DNA from: Bradyrhizobium symbiodeficiens
Lineage (GTDB): Bacteria > Pseudomonadota > Alphaproteobacteria > Rhizobiales > Xanthobacteraceae
Direction: 5' to 3'
Assembly (NCBI RefSeq): GCF_002266465.3
Contig: NZ_CP029427.2
Span: forward strand, 6,388,501 to 6,452,500
Length of the DNA: 64,000 bases
The position numbers and the translations under genes are program-made. The notes under the pieces were generated by a model. It ran no database searches and was not told the DNA's origin. It saw only the letters and a program-made list of their open reading frames with translations. Shown in pieces: positions 53,760 to 62,870 of the stretch; within the stretch, counting starts at the first letter, position 1; each line of letters opens with the position of its first letter.

Positions 53760-55229
53760 CTACTGGAACGCGACTTCGGCAAAACTGCGGAGCTTTCGCG
53801 AATGCAGCCGCTCCGATTCCTGCTGCTTGAGCCGTTCCAGCGCCTTCAGCCCGATCTCGAGATGCTGGCCGACGCGGCGGCGGTAGAATTCGCTGGCCAT
53901 GCCGGCGAGCTTGATCTCGCCGTGCAGCGGCTTGTCGGAAACGCAGAGCAGCGTGCCGTAGGGGACCCGGAAGCGGTAGCCGTTGGCGGCGATCGCGGCC
54001 GATTCCATGTCGAGCGCGACCGCGCGCGATTGGGAAAGGCGGCGGATCATCTCGGGGCCGCTGATCTCCCAATTGCGGTTGTCGACGCTGGCCACAGTCC
54101 CGGTGCGCATCAGGCGCTTGAGCTCGAACCCCTCGAGGCCGGTGACGTCCTCGACCGCCTCCTCGAGCGCGACCTGCATCTCGGCCAGCGCAGGGATCGG
54201 CACCCACGGCGGCAGCTCGCGGTCGAGCACGTGGTCTTCGCGCACATAGCCGTGGGCGAGCACGTAGTCGCCGAGGCGTTGCGTGTTGCGCAGGCCGGCG
54301 CAATGGCCGAGCATCAGCCAGGCATGCGGCCGCAGCACGGCGACATGGTCGGTGACGTTGCGCGCGTTGGACGGGCCGGTGCCGATGTTGATCAGGGTGA
54401 TGCCGCGATAGCCCGGCGCGACCAGATGGAAGGCCGGCATCTGCGGCATGCGCGCCGGTGCATCCCCAGTGGTGCCACCGCCGCTGCGCATGACGACGTT
54501 GCCCGGCGCGACGAAGGCTTCGAGGCCAGCCTCGCTCGCCTGGAGCCGCTGCTGGGAGAGCTGCGCGAAGGCGTCGACATAAAACTGGTAGTTGGTGAAG
54601 ATGACGAAATTCTGGAAATGCTCGGGGTCGGTGCCGGTGTAGTGATAGAGCCGGCGCAGCGAGTAATCGACGCGGGCGGCGCGGAACAGCGACAGCGGCT
54701 CGGGCGCGCCGGGCTGCAGCGCGAAGGTGCCGTCGGCGATGGAATCGTCCATGGTGCCGAGATCGGGCACGTCGAACGCATCGCGCAGCGATCGCGCGAC
54801 GGGGGAATTCTCGCTGGTGGTGATCGCGGCTTCGATGTTGATGTCGCGGCGATATGCGAAATGGATCGGGATCGGCTCGGCGGATTCGCCGATCTCGACG
54901 GGCACGCCGTGATTCTGGATCAGGAGGCCGATCTGCTCGGTGAGATAGCTGCGAAACAGATCAGGCCGCGTCACGCTGGTCTCGTGTACGCCCGGTCCGG
55001 CAACGAAGCCGTAAGCGAGACGCGAGTCCAGCCGTGCATGCGTCGCGGTGGTGATGCGCACGAAGGGATAATAGGCCCGCACCCGCGTCGTGATCGCCTC
55101 GCCATTGACGTAAGCCTCGAACCGGTCGCGCAGGAATTTGGTGTTGCGCTCGTAGATCTCTTCGAGCCGCGCCACGGCAAGCGAGGCGTCGGAGAAGGAT
55201 TCGGTGGCGATGGTGGGAAGGGATTGCAT
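53760..55229 (-). CDS. amn: AMP nucleosidase
   Basis: A 489-residue enzyme that splits AMP into adenine and ribose 5-phosphate. The N-terminal AMN_N domain (about 10-180) and the PNP/UDP-phosphorylase-like catalytic domain (about 260-460) are in the usual order, with TLINIGTGPSNARNVTDHV, LMLGHCAGLR and AVALDMESAAIAANGYRF, whose Met-Glu contacts the ribose and whose later Asp (CVSDKPLHGE) the adenine base. Length is normal. It regulates the adenylate pool in the cytoplasm. Confidence 0.95.
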   Translation of the reverse strand: MQSLPTIATESFSDASLAVARLEEIYERNTKFLRDRFEAYVNGEAITTRVRAYYPFVRITTATHARLDSRLAYGFVAGPGVHETSVTRPDLFRSYLTEQIGLLIQNHGVPVEIGESAEPIPIHFAYRRDINIEAAITTSENSPVARSLRDAFDVPDLGTMDDSIADGTFALQPGAPEPLSLFRAARVDYSLRRLYHYTGTDPEHFQNFVIFTNYQFYVDAFAQLSQQRLQASEAGLEAFVAPGNVVMRSGGGTTGDAPARMPQMPAFHLVAPGYRGITLINIGTGPSNARNVTDHVAVLRPHAWLMLGHCAGLRNTQRLGDYVLAHGYVREDHVLDRELPPWVPIPALAEMQVALEEAVEDVTGLEGFELKRLMRTGTVASVDNRNWEISGPEMIRRLSQSRAVALDMESAAIAANGYRFRVPYGTLLCVSDKPLHGEIKLAGMASEFYRRRVGQHLEIGLKALERLKQQESERLHSRKLRSFAEVAFQ

Positions 55230-55284
55230 GGTTCGACCGCCGGGTTGCTTGGGGCTTGAGTCGAACTATAGCAAAAAGAAGGTG

Positions 55285-55376
55285 TCGTAGGGTGGGTTAG
55301 CGCAGCGTAACCCACCACTTCCGCTTGCGCGGATGGAGAAGCGGTGGGTTACGGCTTCGCCTAACCCACCCTACGA
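55285..55376. repeat. Paired palindromic repeat (GTAGGGTGGGTTA type)
   Basis: TCGTAGGGTGGGTTAGCGCAGCGTAACCCACC and GGTGGGTTACGGCTTCGCCTAACCCACCCTACGA are inverted copies, each with inner stems. It lies between the secretion adaptor and amn genes. Confidence 0.8.
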
Positions 55377-55394
55377 GATCGAGTTTGCCGCGCG

Positions 55395-56729
55395 TCACTT
55401 CTCCCGGAACGCCCGCATCAGCTGGTCTCGCAGGGGCTTCATCAGATAGGACAGCATGGTGCGGTCACCGGTCTGGACGAAGGCTTCCACCGGCATGCCG
55501 GGGATCATCTTGACGTCGCCGAGACGGGCGATCTCTTCGGCCGGCATCGTGACACGGATGGTGTAGTAGCTCTGCCCGGTGCGCTGGTCGGTGGTGACGT
55601 CGGGCGACACGCGGCTGACGAGGCCGTTGAGCTCGGGCGTGGTGCGCTGATTGAACGCGGAGAGGCGCAGCAGCGTCTTCTGGCCGATTTGAAGCTTGTC
55701 GATATCGACCGGATTGACCTTGGCCTCGACCTGGAGATCGTCGCCCTGTGGCACGATCAGCATCAGTGCGTCGCCGGCGGTGACGACGCCGCCGACGGTG
55801 TGCACGTTGGATTGCAGCACCATGCCGGCTTGCGGCGCGCGGATATCGATACGCCGGAGCTGGTCTTCGGCGGCGACCTTGCGCTCGATCAACTCGCCGA
55901 TCTTGTCGTTGGTCTCGCGCAGGTCCTTGGAGACCTCACTCACCACGTCCTTGTCGACCTGGATGATCTGGAGTTCGGTCTCGGTGATCTTGCCCTTGGC
56001 CTGGGCGCGCGAGGCGATGTACTGCGCGCGCTCGCCGTTGAGACGGGCCGAGTCGCGTTCGAGCTGGGTCAGGCGCGAAATCTGCACCAGGCGCTTGTCG
56101 TAGAGCTCGCGCACGCCGGTGAGCTCGTTCAGCACCAGCGCGATCTCCTGATCCTTGGCCTTCTCCTGGGCGGCGAGGCCCGCGATCTCCTCGTTGAGCT
56201 GCGTGATGCGCTCGCGAAGCTGGGCCTTCTGTCCAGTGCGGCCGTTGACGCGGACGTCGAACAGCTTGGTTTCAGCGGACAGCAGCAGCTTGACGTCGGG
56301 ATCACCGGCGCGATCGAGCAGGGCTTGCGGATATTCGATCCTGTCGACACCGCGCTGCTCGGCCTGCAAGCGGGCCGCACGCGCCAGCGCGGCGTCGAGA
56401 TTCTTGGTGACGATGGCGAGATTCGCCTTGGTGACGGTGTCGTCGAGCCGCACCACGATGTCGCCAGCCTTGACCAGGTCGCCGTCGCGGGCTCGCACCT
56501 CGCCGACCACACCGCCGGTCGGATGCTGCACCTTCTTGACGTTGGATTCGACCACGATCTGGCCCGGCGCGATCAGCGCGCCCGAGATCAGCACGGTCGA
56601 CGCCCAGCCGCCGAGACCGACGGCCAGGACCACCACGATGCCAAGTCCGAGCAGGAGGTGGAACTTGATCGAGTCTTGCACCGACTTCTTCGCGGCCGGC
56701 TTCGCGCCGCCGATGGCCATCGTGCTCAT
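55395..56729 (-). CDS. Type I secretion periplasmic adaptor (HlyD/PrtE family)
   Basis: A 444-residue adaptor. One membrane helix (about 25-48) is followed by a lipoyl segment (VQHPTGGVVGEVRARDGDLVKAG), a long coiled coil (about 95-280) and the second lipoyl part with IDIRAPQAGMVLQS, then a beta-barrel and a C-terminal tail. Its ATG overlaps the stop of the ATPase gene by 4 bases. It should contact a TolC-like outer-membrane protein encoded elsewhere. Confidence 0.93.
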   Translation of the reverse strand: MSTMAIGGAKPAAKKSVQDSIKFHLLLGLGIVVVLAVGLGGWASTVLISGALIAPGQIVVESNVKKVQHPTGGVVGEVRARDGDLVKAGDIVVRLDDTVTKANLAIVTKNLDAALARAARLQAEQRGVDRIEYPQALLDRAGDPDVKLLLSAETKLFDVRVNGRTGQKAQLRERITQLNEEIAGLAAQEKAKDQEIALVLNELTGVRELYDKRLVQISRLTQLERDSARLNGERAQYIASRAQAKGKITETELQIIQVDKDVVSEVSKDLRETNDKIGELIERKVAAEDQLRRIDIRAPQAGMVLQSNVHTVGGVVTAGDALMLIVPQGDDLQVEAKVNPVDIDKLQIGQKTLLRLSAFNQRTTPELNGLVSRVSPDVTTDQRTGQSYYTIRVTMPAEEIARLGDVKMIPGMPVEAFVQTGDRTMLSYLMKPLRDQLMRAFREK

Positions 56730-58474
56730 GGCTTGGCCACTCCGCCTTCGCTGACGATCTTGATCGGGGCCGGCGGGGTCACGCGCGGCTGCAGCACCTG
56801 GGCGAGCACCTGCTCCTTGGGGCCGAACGCCTGCATGCGGCCGTCGCGCAGCACCAGGACCTGGTCGACCGCCTCGACGCCGATCGGGCGGTGCGCCACC
56901 ACGACGACGATGGCGCCGCGCTCGCGGGCGGCTCGGACGGCGCGGGTCAGCGCCTCGTCGCCTTCGGTGTCGAGGTTTGAGTTGGGCTCGTCGAGCACGA
57001 TCAGGAAGGGGTTGCCATAGAGCGCGCGCGCCAGCGCCACGCGCTGCGCCTGGCCTGCGGAAAGCGCGGTGCCCTGCTCGCCGACTTGCGTGTTGTAGCC
57101 CTCGCGCATCTTGATGATCATCTCGTGCACGCCGGCCTCTTTCGCAGCCGCGATGATGCCCTCTGACGTCGCCTCGGGATCGAACCGGCTGATATTCTGG
57201 GCGATGGTGCCGCCGAACAATTCGACGTCCTGCGGCAGATAGCCGATGTGCCGGCCTAGCACGTCGGACGACCATTGATCGAGCGCCGCGCCGTCGAGCC
57301 GCACCTTGCCGCGTACCGGCTGCCAGACCCCGACCAGAGCGCGGATCAGCGACGACTTGCCCGAGCCGCTCGGGCCGATCACGCCGAGGCCGTTGCCGGC
57401 GGCGAGCGCGAAGGTGATGTCCTGCACGATCAGGCGCTGGTCGCCGGGCGGCACCATGGCGACGCCTTCGACCGAGAGCCGGCTGGTGGGCGCCTGCAAC
57501 TGGGTCGGCATCGTCTGCGCCGGCATCTGCTCCAGCAAGCGGGTGAGGCGGTGCCAGCTCTGGCGTGCCGCGACGAAGGATTTCCAGTGCGCGATCGCGA
57601 GATCGACCGGCGCGAGCGCGCGGGCGGAGAGAATCGAGCCGGCGATGATGATGCCGGCGGTCGCCTCCTGGTGGATGACGAGATAGGCGCCGACCGCGAG
57701 CACGGCCGATTGCAACATCATGCGCAGCACCTTTGCGACCGCACCGAGACCGCCGGCGACGTCGCTCGCATGCTGATTGCCGGCGAGATATTTTTCGTTG
57801 GCCTCGCTCCAGCGCGCGTTCATCCGGCCGGCCATGCCCATCGACACCATGACTTCGGCGTTGCGGCGGCTGGCCTGGGCGAGATCGTTGCGCTGCGCGG
57901 CAAGGCCCATGGCGTCCTTCGCCGGCTGGCGGGACATGAACTCGGTGACCAGCGTCAGCCCGACCAGGATGATGGCGCCGACGAGAGCGGTGACGCCGAT
58001 CATGACATGGAAGGCGAAGCAGATGGCGAGATAGAGCGGCAGCCAGGGCAGGTCGAAGAACGCGCTAGGACCCATGCCGCCGAGGAAGGAACGGACGTTG
58101 TCCAGATCACGCAGCGGCTGGAGACCTTCGTTGCGGCTGCCGACCAGCAGCGGCAGACGCACGATGGTGTCGAACACGCGCTTGTTGAGGGCTTCGTCGA
58201 GCGCGGTGCCGATCCGCCCCAGGATCCGGTTGCGGATCATGTCGAGCACGCCCTGCGCCATGTAGAGGAAGCTGGCGAGGATGATCAGGCCGACCAGCGT
58301 CGGGATGCTGCGGCTCGGCAGCACCCGGTCGTAAACCTCCAGCATGAAGATCGACCCGGTCAGATAGAGCAGGTTGATCATGCAGCTCATCAAGCCGACG
58401 CCGACGAACGCCGTGCGACAGGCGCGCAAGGCGTCACCGAGTTCTGAACGGCGGACGCCGGGACCGGCTGCCAT
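56726..58474 (-). CDS. Type I secretion permease/ATPase (PrtD family)
   Basis: About 582 residues. Six membrane helices (about 25-290) precede an ABC domain with Walker A GPSGSGKSS, signature LSAGQAQRVALA and Walker B LIVLDEPNSNLD. The PrtD-type lack of a C39 peptidase domain suggests C-terminal secretion signals on its substrates. No RTX or other candidate substrate gene is adjacent. ATG 58474 begins MAAGPGVRR; the GTG at 58492 has no ribosome site. Confidence 0.92.
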   Translation of the reverse strand: MAAGPGVRRSELGDALRACRTAFVGVGLMSCMINLLYLTGSIFMLEVYDRVLPSRSIPTLVGLIILASFLYMAQGVLDMIRNRILGRIGTALDEALNKRVFDTIVRLPLLVGSRNEGLQPLRDLDNVRSFLGGMGPSAFFDLPWLPLYLAICFAFHVMIGVTALVGAIILVGLTLVTEFMSRQPAKDAMGLAAQRNDLAQASRRNAEVMVSMGMAGRMNARWSEANEKYLAGNQHASDVAGGLGAVAKVLRMMLQSAVLAVGAYLVIHQEATAGIIIAGSILSARALAPVDLAIAHWKSFVAARQSWHRLTRLLEQMPAQTMPTQLQAPTSRLSVEGVAMVPPGDQRLIVQDITFALAAGNGLGVIGPSGSGKSSLIRALVGVWQPVRGKVRLDGAALDQWSSDVLGRHIGYLPQDVELFGGTIAQNISRFDPEATSEGIIAAAKEAGVHEMIIKMREGYNTQVGEQGTALSAGQAQRVALARALYGNPFLIVLDEPNSNLDTEGDEALTRAVRAARERGAIVVVVAHRPIGVEAVDQVLVLRDGRMQAFGPKEQVLAQVLQPRVTPPAPIKIVSEGGVAKP

Positions 58475-58737
58475 CAGTCTGATCTCTTTCACGTGGGGGC
58501 CAAGGCCCCTGATTTCACGGGCGATTCAGGGTACTCGCCCCCGATTAACATCAGGTTCACCCTGCGTCCAACACAGCCGGGCTCATCCAAAGCCCTGATG
58601 GGTCACATCTACCCGGGATGGCCTCGCGCACAAGTCCGGTATTTCACAGTCTTTGCGGCTTTTTAGTGCAGTGCTCGCCGCCTCTCCCAGAGTTCGAGAG
58701 AGGGCGGCAAGTTCCGATCGATCGAACCGGGTGGCTG

Positions 58738-59007
58738 CTAGAACCGCCCGCCGCCCCGCACCAGCCGCACCACCAGCAGCAGGATGACCGCGCCGATGGC
58801 GGAATAGACGATCTCTGAGACCAGGCCCGTGCCGATGCGAATACCGAGCTTCGGAAACAGGAAGCTCGCCACCAGCGCACCACAGATGCCAACGACGATA
58901 TCACCGATGATCCCGAATCCCGTTCCGCGAACGACCTTGCCAGCGAGCCAGCCGGCTACGAGGCCGACGAACAGGATGACGAGCAGGCCTTCGTTGGAAA
59001 TGTACAT
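58738..59007 (-). CDS. GlsB/YeaQ/YmgE-family membrane protein
   Basis: An 89-residue inner-membrane protein with three helices and the family pattern GLVAGWLAGKVVRGTGFGIIGDIVVG and GALVASFLFP. These proteins are linked to general stress responses; mechanism unknown. The ATG at 59007 begins MYISNEG. A copy of the dispersed 35-base element lies 86 bases upstream. It is preceded by the secretion ATPase gene on its other side, which is not obviously related. Confidence 0.88.
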   Translation of the reverse strand: MYISNEGLLVILFVGLVAGWLAGKVVRGTGFGIIGDIVVGICGALVASFLFPKLGIRIGTGLVSEIVYSAIGAVILLLVVRLVRGGGRF

Positions 59008-59092
59008 AAATCTGGTTCCTCTCCATGAATGGCCGCATGGAACGGGAACCGGAATGAATAGGGTCTGAATGCTGTTCGCCTCAGACGGCTCC

Positions 59093-59127
59093 GACCAAAA
59101 TGTCGAAAACAACCCCATGCAAAGTAG
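59093..59127. repeat. Dispersed intergenic element, copy B
   Basis: A near-identical counterpart of 19921-19956. The shared core is TCGAAAACAACCCCATGCA, preceded by GACCAAAA and followed by an AGTAG. The single-base length difference would shift any reading frame, so conservation is at the nucleotide level. Confidence 0.7.
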
Positions 59128-59225
59128 AACGGCGTTTGCCTGCAGTGCTACGTGAACTGTGACAACCCGGTGTTGCCGCAGAGGAATTTCAAAGGAAGGA
59201 GCGTAGCGGCGACAGCGTTCAAATA

Positions 59226-60203
59226 TTATGACAGCGCCGCCGCCTGCTCCGCCAGCACACATCGCGCCGCCCGGCCCGGCCCGACCGCCACATTGGCAGG
59301 CAGTTGCTCCAGGCAACGCGACTGCGCCACGGCGCAGCGCGGGGCGAAGGAGCAGTTGTGGGGTTTCTCGGCCAGCGAGGGCGGCGTGCCGGGGATGGTT
59401 TCGAGCCGCGCACCACGCTTGGCACCGTGAATGGTCGAGGCGAGCAGGCCCTTGGCATAGGGATGCACGGGGTTGCGGACGATGTCGCGAAGCGTGCCCT
59501 GCTCCACGATCTGGCCGGCATACATCACCGCGACACGGTCGCAGATCTCGATCGCCACACCAATGTCGTGGGTGACGAAGATGACGGACATGCCGAACTC
59601 GCGCTGCAGCTCGCGCAGCAGCAGCAGGATCTGGATCTGCACGGTGGCATCGAGCGCGGTGGTCGGCTCGTCCGCGAGCAGGATTTTGGGCCGGCAGGCG
59701 AGCGCCAGCGCGATCATCGCGCGCTGGCGCATGCCGCCGGACATCTCATGCGGATAGGCATCGAGCCGGCGTTTTGCGGAGGGAATGCGCACGACCTCGA
59801 GCATTTCGAGCGCGCGCGCCCTGCCTTCCGCATAGCTCTTGCCTTCGTGGCGCACGACGCTTTCGGCGATCTGCGCGCCGATGGTGTAGACCGGGTCGAG
59901 CGCGAGCGCGGGCTCCTGGAAGATCATCGACACGGTCTGGCCGCGGAAGGACGACAGCTCGTCGTCGTTCATGGCGAGCACGTCGCGGCCCATCACGTCG
60001 ACCTTGCCCGTGATCTGCGTGCGCTTCTTCGGCAACAGCCGCATCAGCGCGCGCAATGTCACGCTCTTGCCCGAACCGGACTCGCCGAGCAGGCCCAGCA
60101 CCTCGCCGTCCCCGAGCGAGAGACTGAGGTCGTTCACGGCATAGACCGTGCGCTCGCCGGTGAAGCGGATGTTGAGACCTGAGATGTCGACGAGCTTTGT
60201 CAT
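59226..60203 (-). CDS. Oligopeptide-type ABC transporter ATPase (DppD-like)
   Basis: A 325-residue ATPase. Walker A is GESGSGKS, the signature [12 protein letters not shown], Walker [14 protein letters not shown] and the switch His in THD. The C-terminal oligo_HPY region carries [15 protein letters not shown], as in DppD/OppD. It powers import of small peptides or similar compounds. Its ATG overlaps the stop of the amidase by 4 bases (ATGA), so it is the last visible gene of the operon. Confidence 0.93.
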   Translation of the reverse strand: MTKLVDISGLNIRFTGERTVYAVNDLSLSLGDGEVLGLLGESGSGKSVTLRALMRLLPKKRTQITGKVDVMGRDVLAMNDDELSSFRGQTVSMIFQEPALALDPVYTIGAQIAESVVRHEGKSYAEGRARALEMLEVVRIPSAKRRLDAYPHEMSGGMRQRAMIALALACRPKILLADEPTTALDATVQIQILLLLRELQREFGMSVIFVTHDIGVAIEICDRVAVMYAGQIVEQGTLRDIVRNPVHPYAKGLLASTIHGAKRGARLETIPGTPPSLAEKPHNCSFAPRCAVAQSRCLEQLPANVAVGPGRAARCVLAEQAAALS

Positions 60204-61615
60204 GACGGCAGTTTCGGCAATCGATCGTGATAGTCGGTGACGCGCTGGAAGGCGGCGCCGATGGTGAGCAGGGTCGCCTCGTCGAACGAGCGGCCGATCA
60301 GCTGCATGCCGACCGGCAGGCCGCTCTTCGTGAAGCCCGAGGGAATGGTGAGGGACGGCAGACCGAGATAGTTCACGGGGCGGGTGAACAGCGTCAGGCG
60401 CTGCACCATGGCCGGCGCGTTCGGACCGCCGCCGACGTCGCTCTCCTCGATCGTCGGTGCCGGCACCGGGGATGCCGGCGCGATCACCGCATCGACGCCA
60501 GCGGTCGCAGCGTTGTGCGCGGCGAGCGCCGGACCGCGCCAGCGCATCGCCTCAAGATAGGTGATGGCAGGAACGGCGAGGCCGTTCTGCAGCCGCATCA
60601 GGACCTGCGCACCATAATCCTGCGGCCGCTCGATCATCCAGCGCTTGTGGAAGGCGGCAGCCTCGGCCGCGAGCACGAGCTGGCTCGCCGACGACAATTG
60701 CCGCTGGTCCGGCAGCTCGACCTTGACGATGTCGGCGCCCTCGCGCTTGAGCACCGCGATGGTCTCGTCCAGCACGCGCGCGACCTCGGCGTCGAGATCG
60801 TCGACGTAGAACGAGGTGGGCACGCCGATTTTGAGGCCTTTCAGCGAGCCCTTGGTCGCGCCGACATAGTCCGACAGCGGCTCGTGGCTGCAGGTGGAGT
60901 CCGCCGGGTCGGGGCCAGCCATCAGCGCCAGCAGCAGCGCGCAATCCTCCGCGGTGCGGGCGAGCGGGCCGACGGTGTCGAGCGATTGCGACAGCGGCAT
61001 CGCGCCGGCGCGGCTGACGCGGCCGACCGTGGTCTTGAGCCCGGTGACGCCGCAGAAATGCGCGGGCATGCGGATCGAGCCGCCGGTGTCGGAGCCGAGC
61101 GCCGCAAACGTCAGGCGCGCGGCGACCGACGAGCCGGAGCCGGACGAGGAGCCGCCGGTGATGTGGGCGACATTCCAGGGATTGCGCACCGGGCCGTAGT
61201 GAGCGTTATGCCCGGTCGGGCCATAGGCGAATTCGGCCAGATGCAGCGTGCCGAGCCTGATCTGGCCGGCGTCCTTCAACCGCTGTAACGCCGTGGAGGT
61301 CACGGTCGGCACGAAATCGCGGCGGATCAGCGAGCCGCAAGTCGCGACGTGGCCGGAATCGTAATACATGTCCTTGTGCGCGAGTGGCACGCCATGCAGG
61401 GGGCCACGGACATTGCCCTTGGCCAGCTCGGCATCGGCGGCATCCGCCGCCTTCAATGCAGCCTCGGCCTCAATCGACATGAAGGCGTTGAGATGCGGCT
61501 GCCACTGCGCGACACGGTGCAGCAGCGCGCGCGTCACCTCATGCGAGGACACCTGCTTCATCGCGATCGCGCGCGCGACCTCGGTGAGCGTCATCAATGC
61601 AGGCTCACTGCTCAT
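60200..61615 (-). CDS. Amidase signature family protein (AtzE-like)
   Basis: A 471-residue amidase with Lys81 in LAHKDM, cis-Ser157 in TGGSSSGSG and nucleophile Ser180 in LGSDTGGS. It overlaps by 4 bases a DUF4089/AtzG-like gene upstream and a DppD-type ATPase downstream. In Pseudomonas sp. ADP, AtzE with the GatC-like AtzG forms 1-carboxybiuret hydrolase; the same pair here suggests a two-subunit amide hydrolase, though its substrate is unknown. The ABC transporter genes around it suggest the substrate is imported. Confidence 0.9.
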   Translation of the reverse strand: MSSEPALMTLTEVARAIAMKQVSSHEVTRALLHRVAQWQPHLNAFMSIEAEAALKAADAADAELAKGNVRGPLHGVPLAHKDMYYDSGHVATCGSLIRRDFVPTVTSTALQRLKDAGQIRLGTLHLAEFAYGPTGHNAHYGPVRNPWNVAHITGGSSSGSGSSVAARLTFAALGSDTGGSIRMPAHFCGVTGLKTTVGRVSRAGAMPLSQSLDTVGPLARTAEDCALLLALMAGPDPADSTCSHEPLSDYVGATKGSLKGLKIGVPTSFYVDDLDAEVARVLDETIAVLKREGADIVKVELPDQRQLSSASQLVLAAEAAAFHKRWMIERPQDYGAQVLMRLQNGLAVPAITYLEAMRWRGPALAAHNAATAGVDAVIAPASPVPAPTIEESDVGGGPNAPAMVQRLTLFTRPVNYLGLPSLTIPSGFTKSGLPVGMQLIGRSFDEATLLTIGAAFQRVTDYHDRLPKLPS

Positions 61616-61809
61616 TTCGACACCTTCTGCGCCTGCACGACCGGATAGAGCGCGGGCTCGAGATCGAACGGCAGCGTGCCGGCGATAGTCGCGAAGCCTT
61701 CGAAGGCAGGCCCGATGGAATTGGAGATGCGCGTCGCGATCTCGTCGTCGACGGGGACGCCGGCGATTTGGGCGATTGGCTTGATCTCTTTCGGTGTTGG
61801 TCTCGTCAT
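61612..61809 (-). CDS. AtzG-like (DUF4089) small amidase partner
   Basis: 65 residues, the usual size of the family. It shows the helical GatC-like pattern VPVDDEIATRISNSI, a glycine-rich turn and IAGTLPFDLEPALYPVV, the short motif by which AtzG relatives dock on their amidase. It overlaps both neighbours by ATGA, so AtzG and the amidase are made together. By analogy it stabilises the amidase; alone it has no active site. Confidence 0.85.
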   Translation of the reverse strand: MTRPTPKEIKPIAQIAGVPVDDEIATRISNSIGPAFEGFATIAGTLPFDLEPALYPVVQAQKVSK

Positions 61810-62867
61810 GTGGTCTTCTCCCTGGGCGCGCGGCTATGGCCTGAACCCGGTATCGCCATGTAGCACGCGGCCTCGTGGCCCATCTTATCGAGCGCGACGA
61901 GCTTTGGTGTCGCATTTGCGCAGAGCGGCTCCGCAAACGGGCAACGGGTGTGGAAGCGGCAGCCGGGGGGCGGATCGATCGGATTGGGCGGATCGCCCGT
62001 GATCGGAGGCTGCTCGGTACGCCTGTCGGGGTCGGACGACGGCATCGCCGCAAGGAGTGCGCGCGTGTAGGGATGCGCGGGGTTATCCCAGACCTGGTCG
62101 ACCGGGCCGAGTTCGACGACTTCGCCGAGATACATCACCAGCACGCGATCGCTGATGTAGCGCACGACGTTGAGGTCGTGGCTGATGAAGAGATAGGTCA
62201 GCCCGAATTCGCGCTTGAGGTCCGCCAGCAGGTTGAGCACCTGCGCCTCGACCGATTTGTCGAGTGCGGAGACGGCTTCGTCCAGGATCACCAGACGCGG
62301 CGACAGCGCCAGCGCACGCGCGATGTTGACGCGCTGGCGCTGGCCCCCGGAGATCTCGTGCGGATAGCGGTTGGCGAAGTTTGCAGGGACCAGGCCGACC
62401 TTACCGAGCAGCTCGCGCGCCAATGCACGCGCGGCGCCATCGGCCATGCCGTGCACCTTCGGGCCGAAGGCGATCGACTCCTCGATCGTGAGGCGCGGAT
62501 TGAGCGAGGCGTAGGAGTCCTGGAACACCATCTGCATGCCGCGGCGCAGCTCGCGCAAGCTCAGCGACTGTCCCACGGTCATTCCGTCATAGATGATGTC
62601 GCCGGCATCGCGGGGCATCAGGTGCATCAACAACCGGGCGGTGGTGGACTTGCCGCAACCGGATTCGCCGACGATGCCGACGGTCTCGCCCTTGGCGACG
62701 GCGAAGGAGACGTTATCGACGGCGCGCACGGTACGCTTCGCGGCAAACAGCCCACCGCGAACAGGGAAGTGCTTGGTGAGGCCGTTGACCTGAAGCAGCG
62801 GCTGCGCGACGCCGCCGACGTCTTCGACCGGCTCGAGCATTTCAACGGATGTGTTGCTCTCGCTCAT
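61806..62867 (-). CDS. Oligopeptide-type ABC transporter ATPase (DppF-like)
   Basis: A 353-residue ATPase of the second subunit type. Walker A is GESGCGKST, the signature [12 protein letters not shown] and Walker [13 protein letters not shown] (DEA rather than DEP). The C-terminal [15 protein letters not shown] motif is typical of DppF/OppF. ATGA overlap links it to the AtzG-like gene; the stop of the permease gene lies 3 bases upstream of its start. Confidence 0.93.
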   Translation of the reverse strand: MSESNTSVEMLEPVEDVGGVAQPLLQVNGLTKHFPVRGGLFAAKRTVRAVDNVSFAVAKGETVGIVGESGCGKSTTARLLMHLMPRDAGDIIYDGMTVGQSLSLRELRRGMQMVFQDSYASLNPRLTIEESIAFGPKVHGMADGAARALARELLGKVGLVPANFANRYPHEISGGQRQRVNIARALALSPRLVILDEAVSALDKSVEAQVLNLLADLKREFGLTYLFISHDLNVVRYISDRVLVMYLGEVVELGPVDQVWDNPAHPYTRALLAAMPSSDPDRRTEQPPITGDPPNPIDPPPGCRFHTRCPFAEPLCANATPKLVALDKMGHEAACYMAIPGSGHSRAPREKTT

Positions 62868-62870
62868 GGC

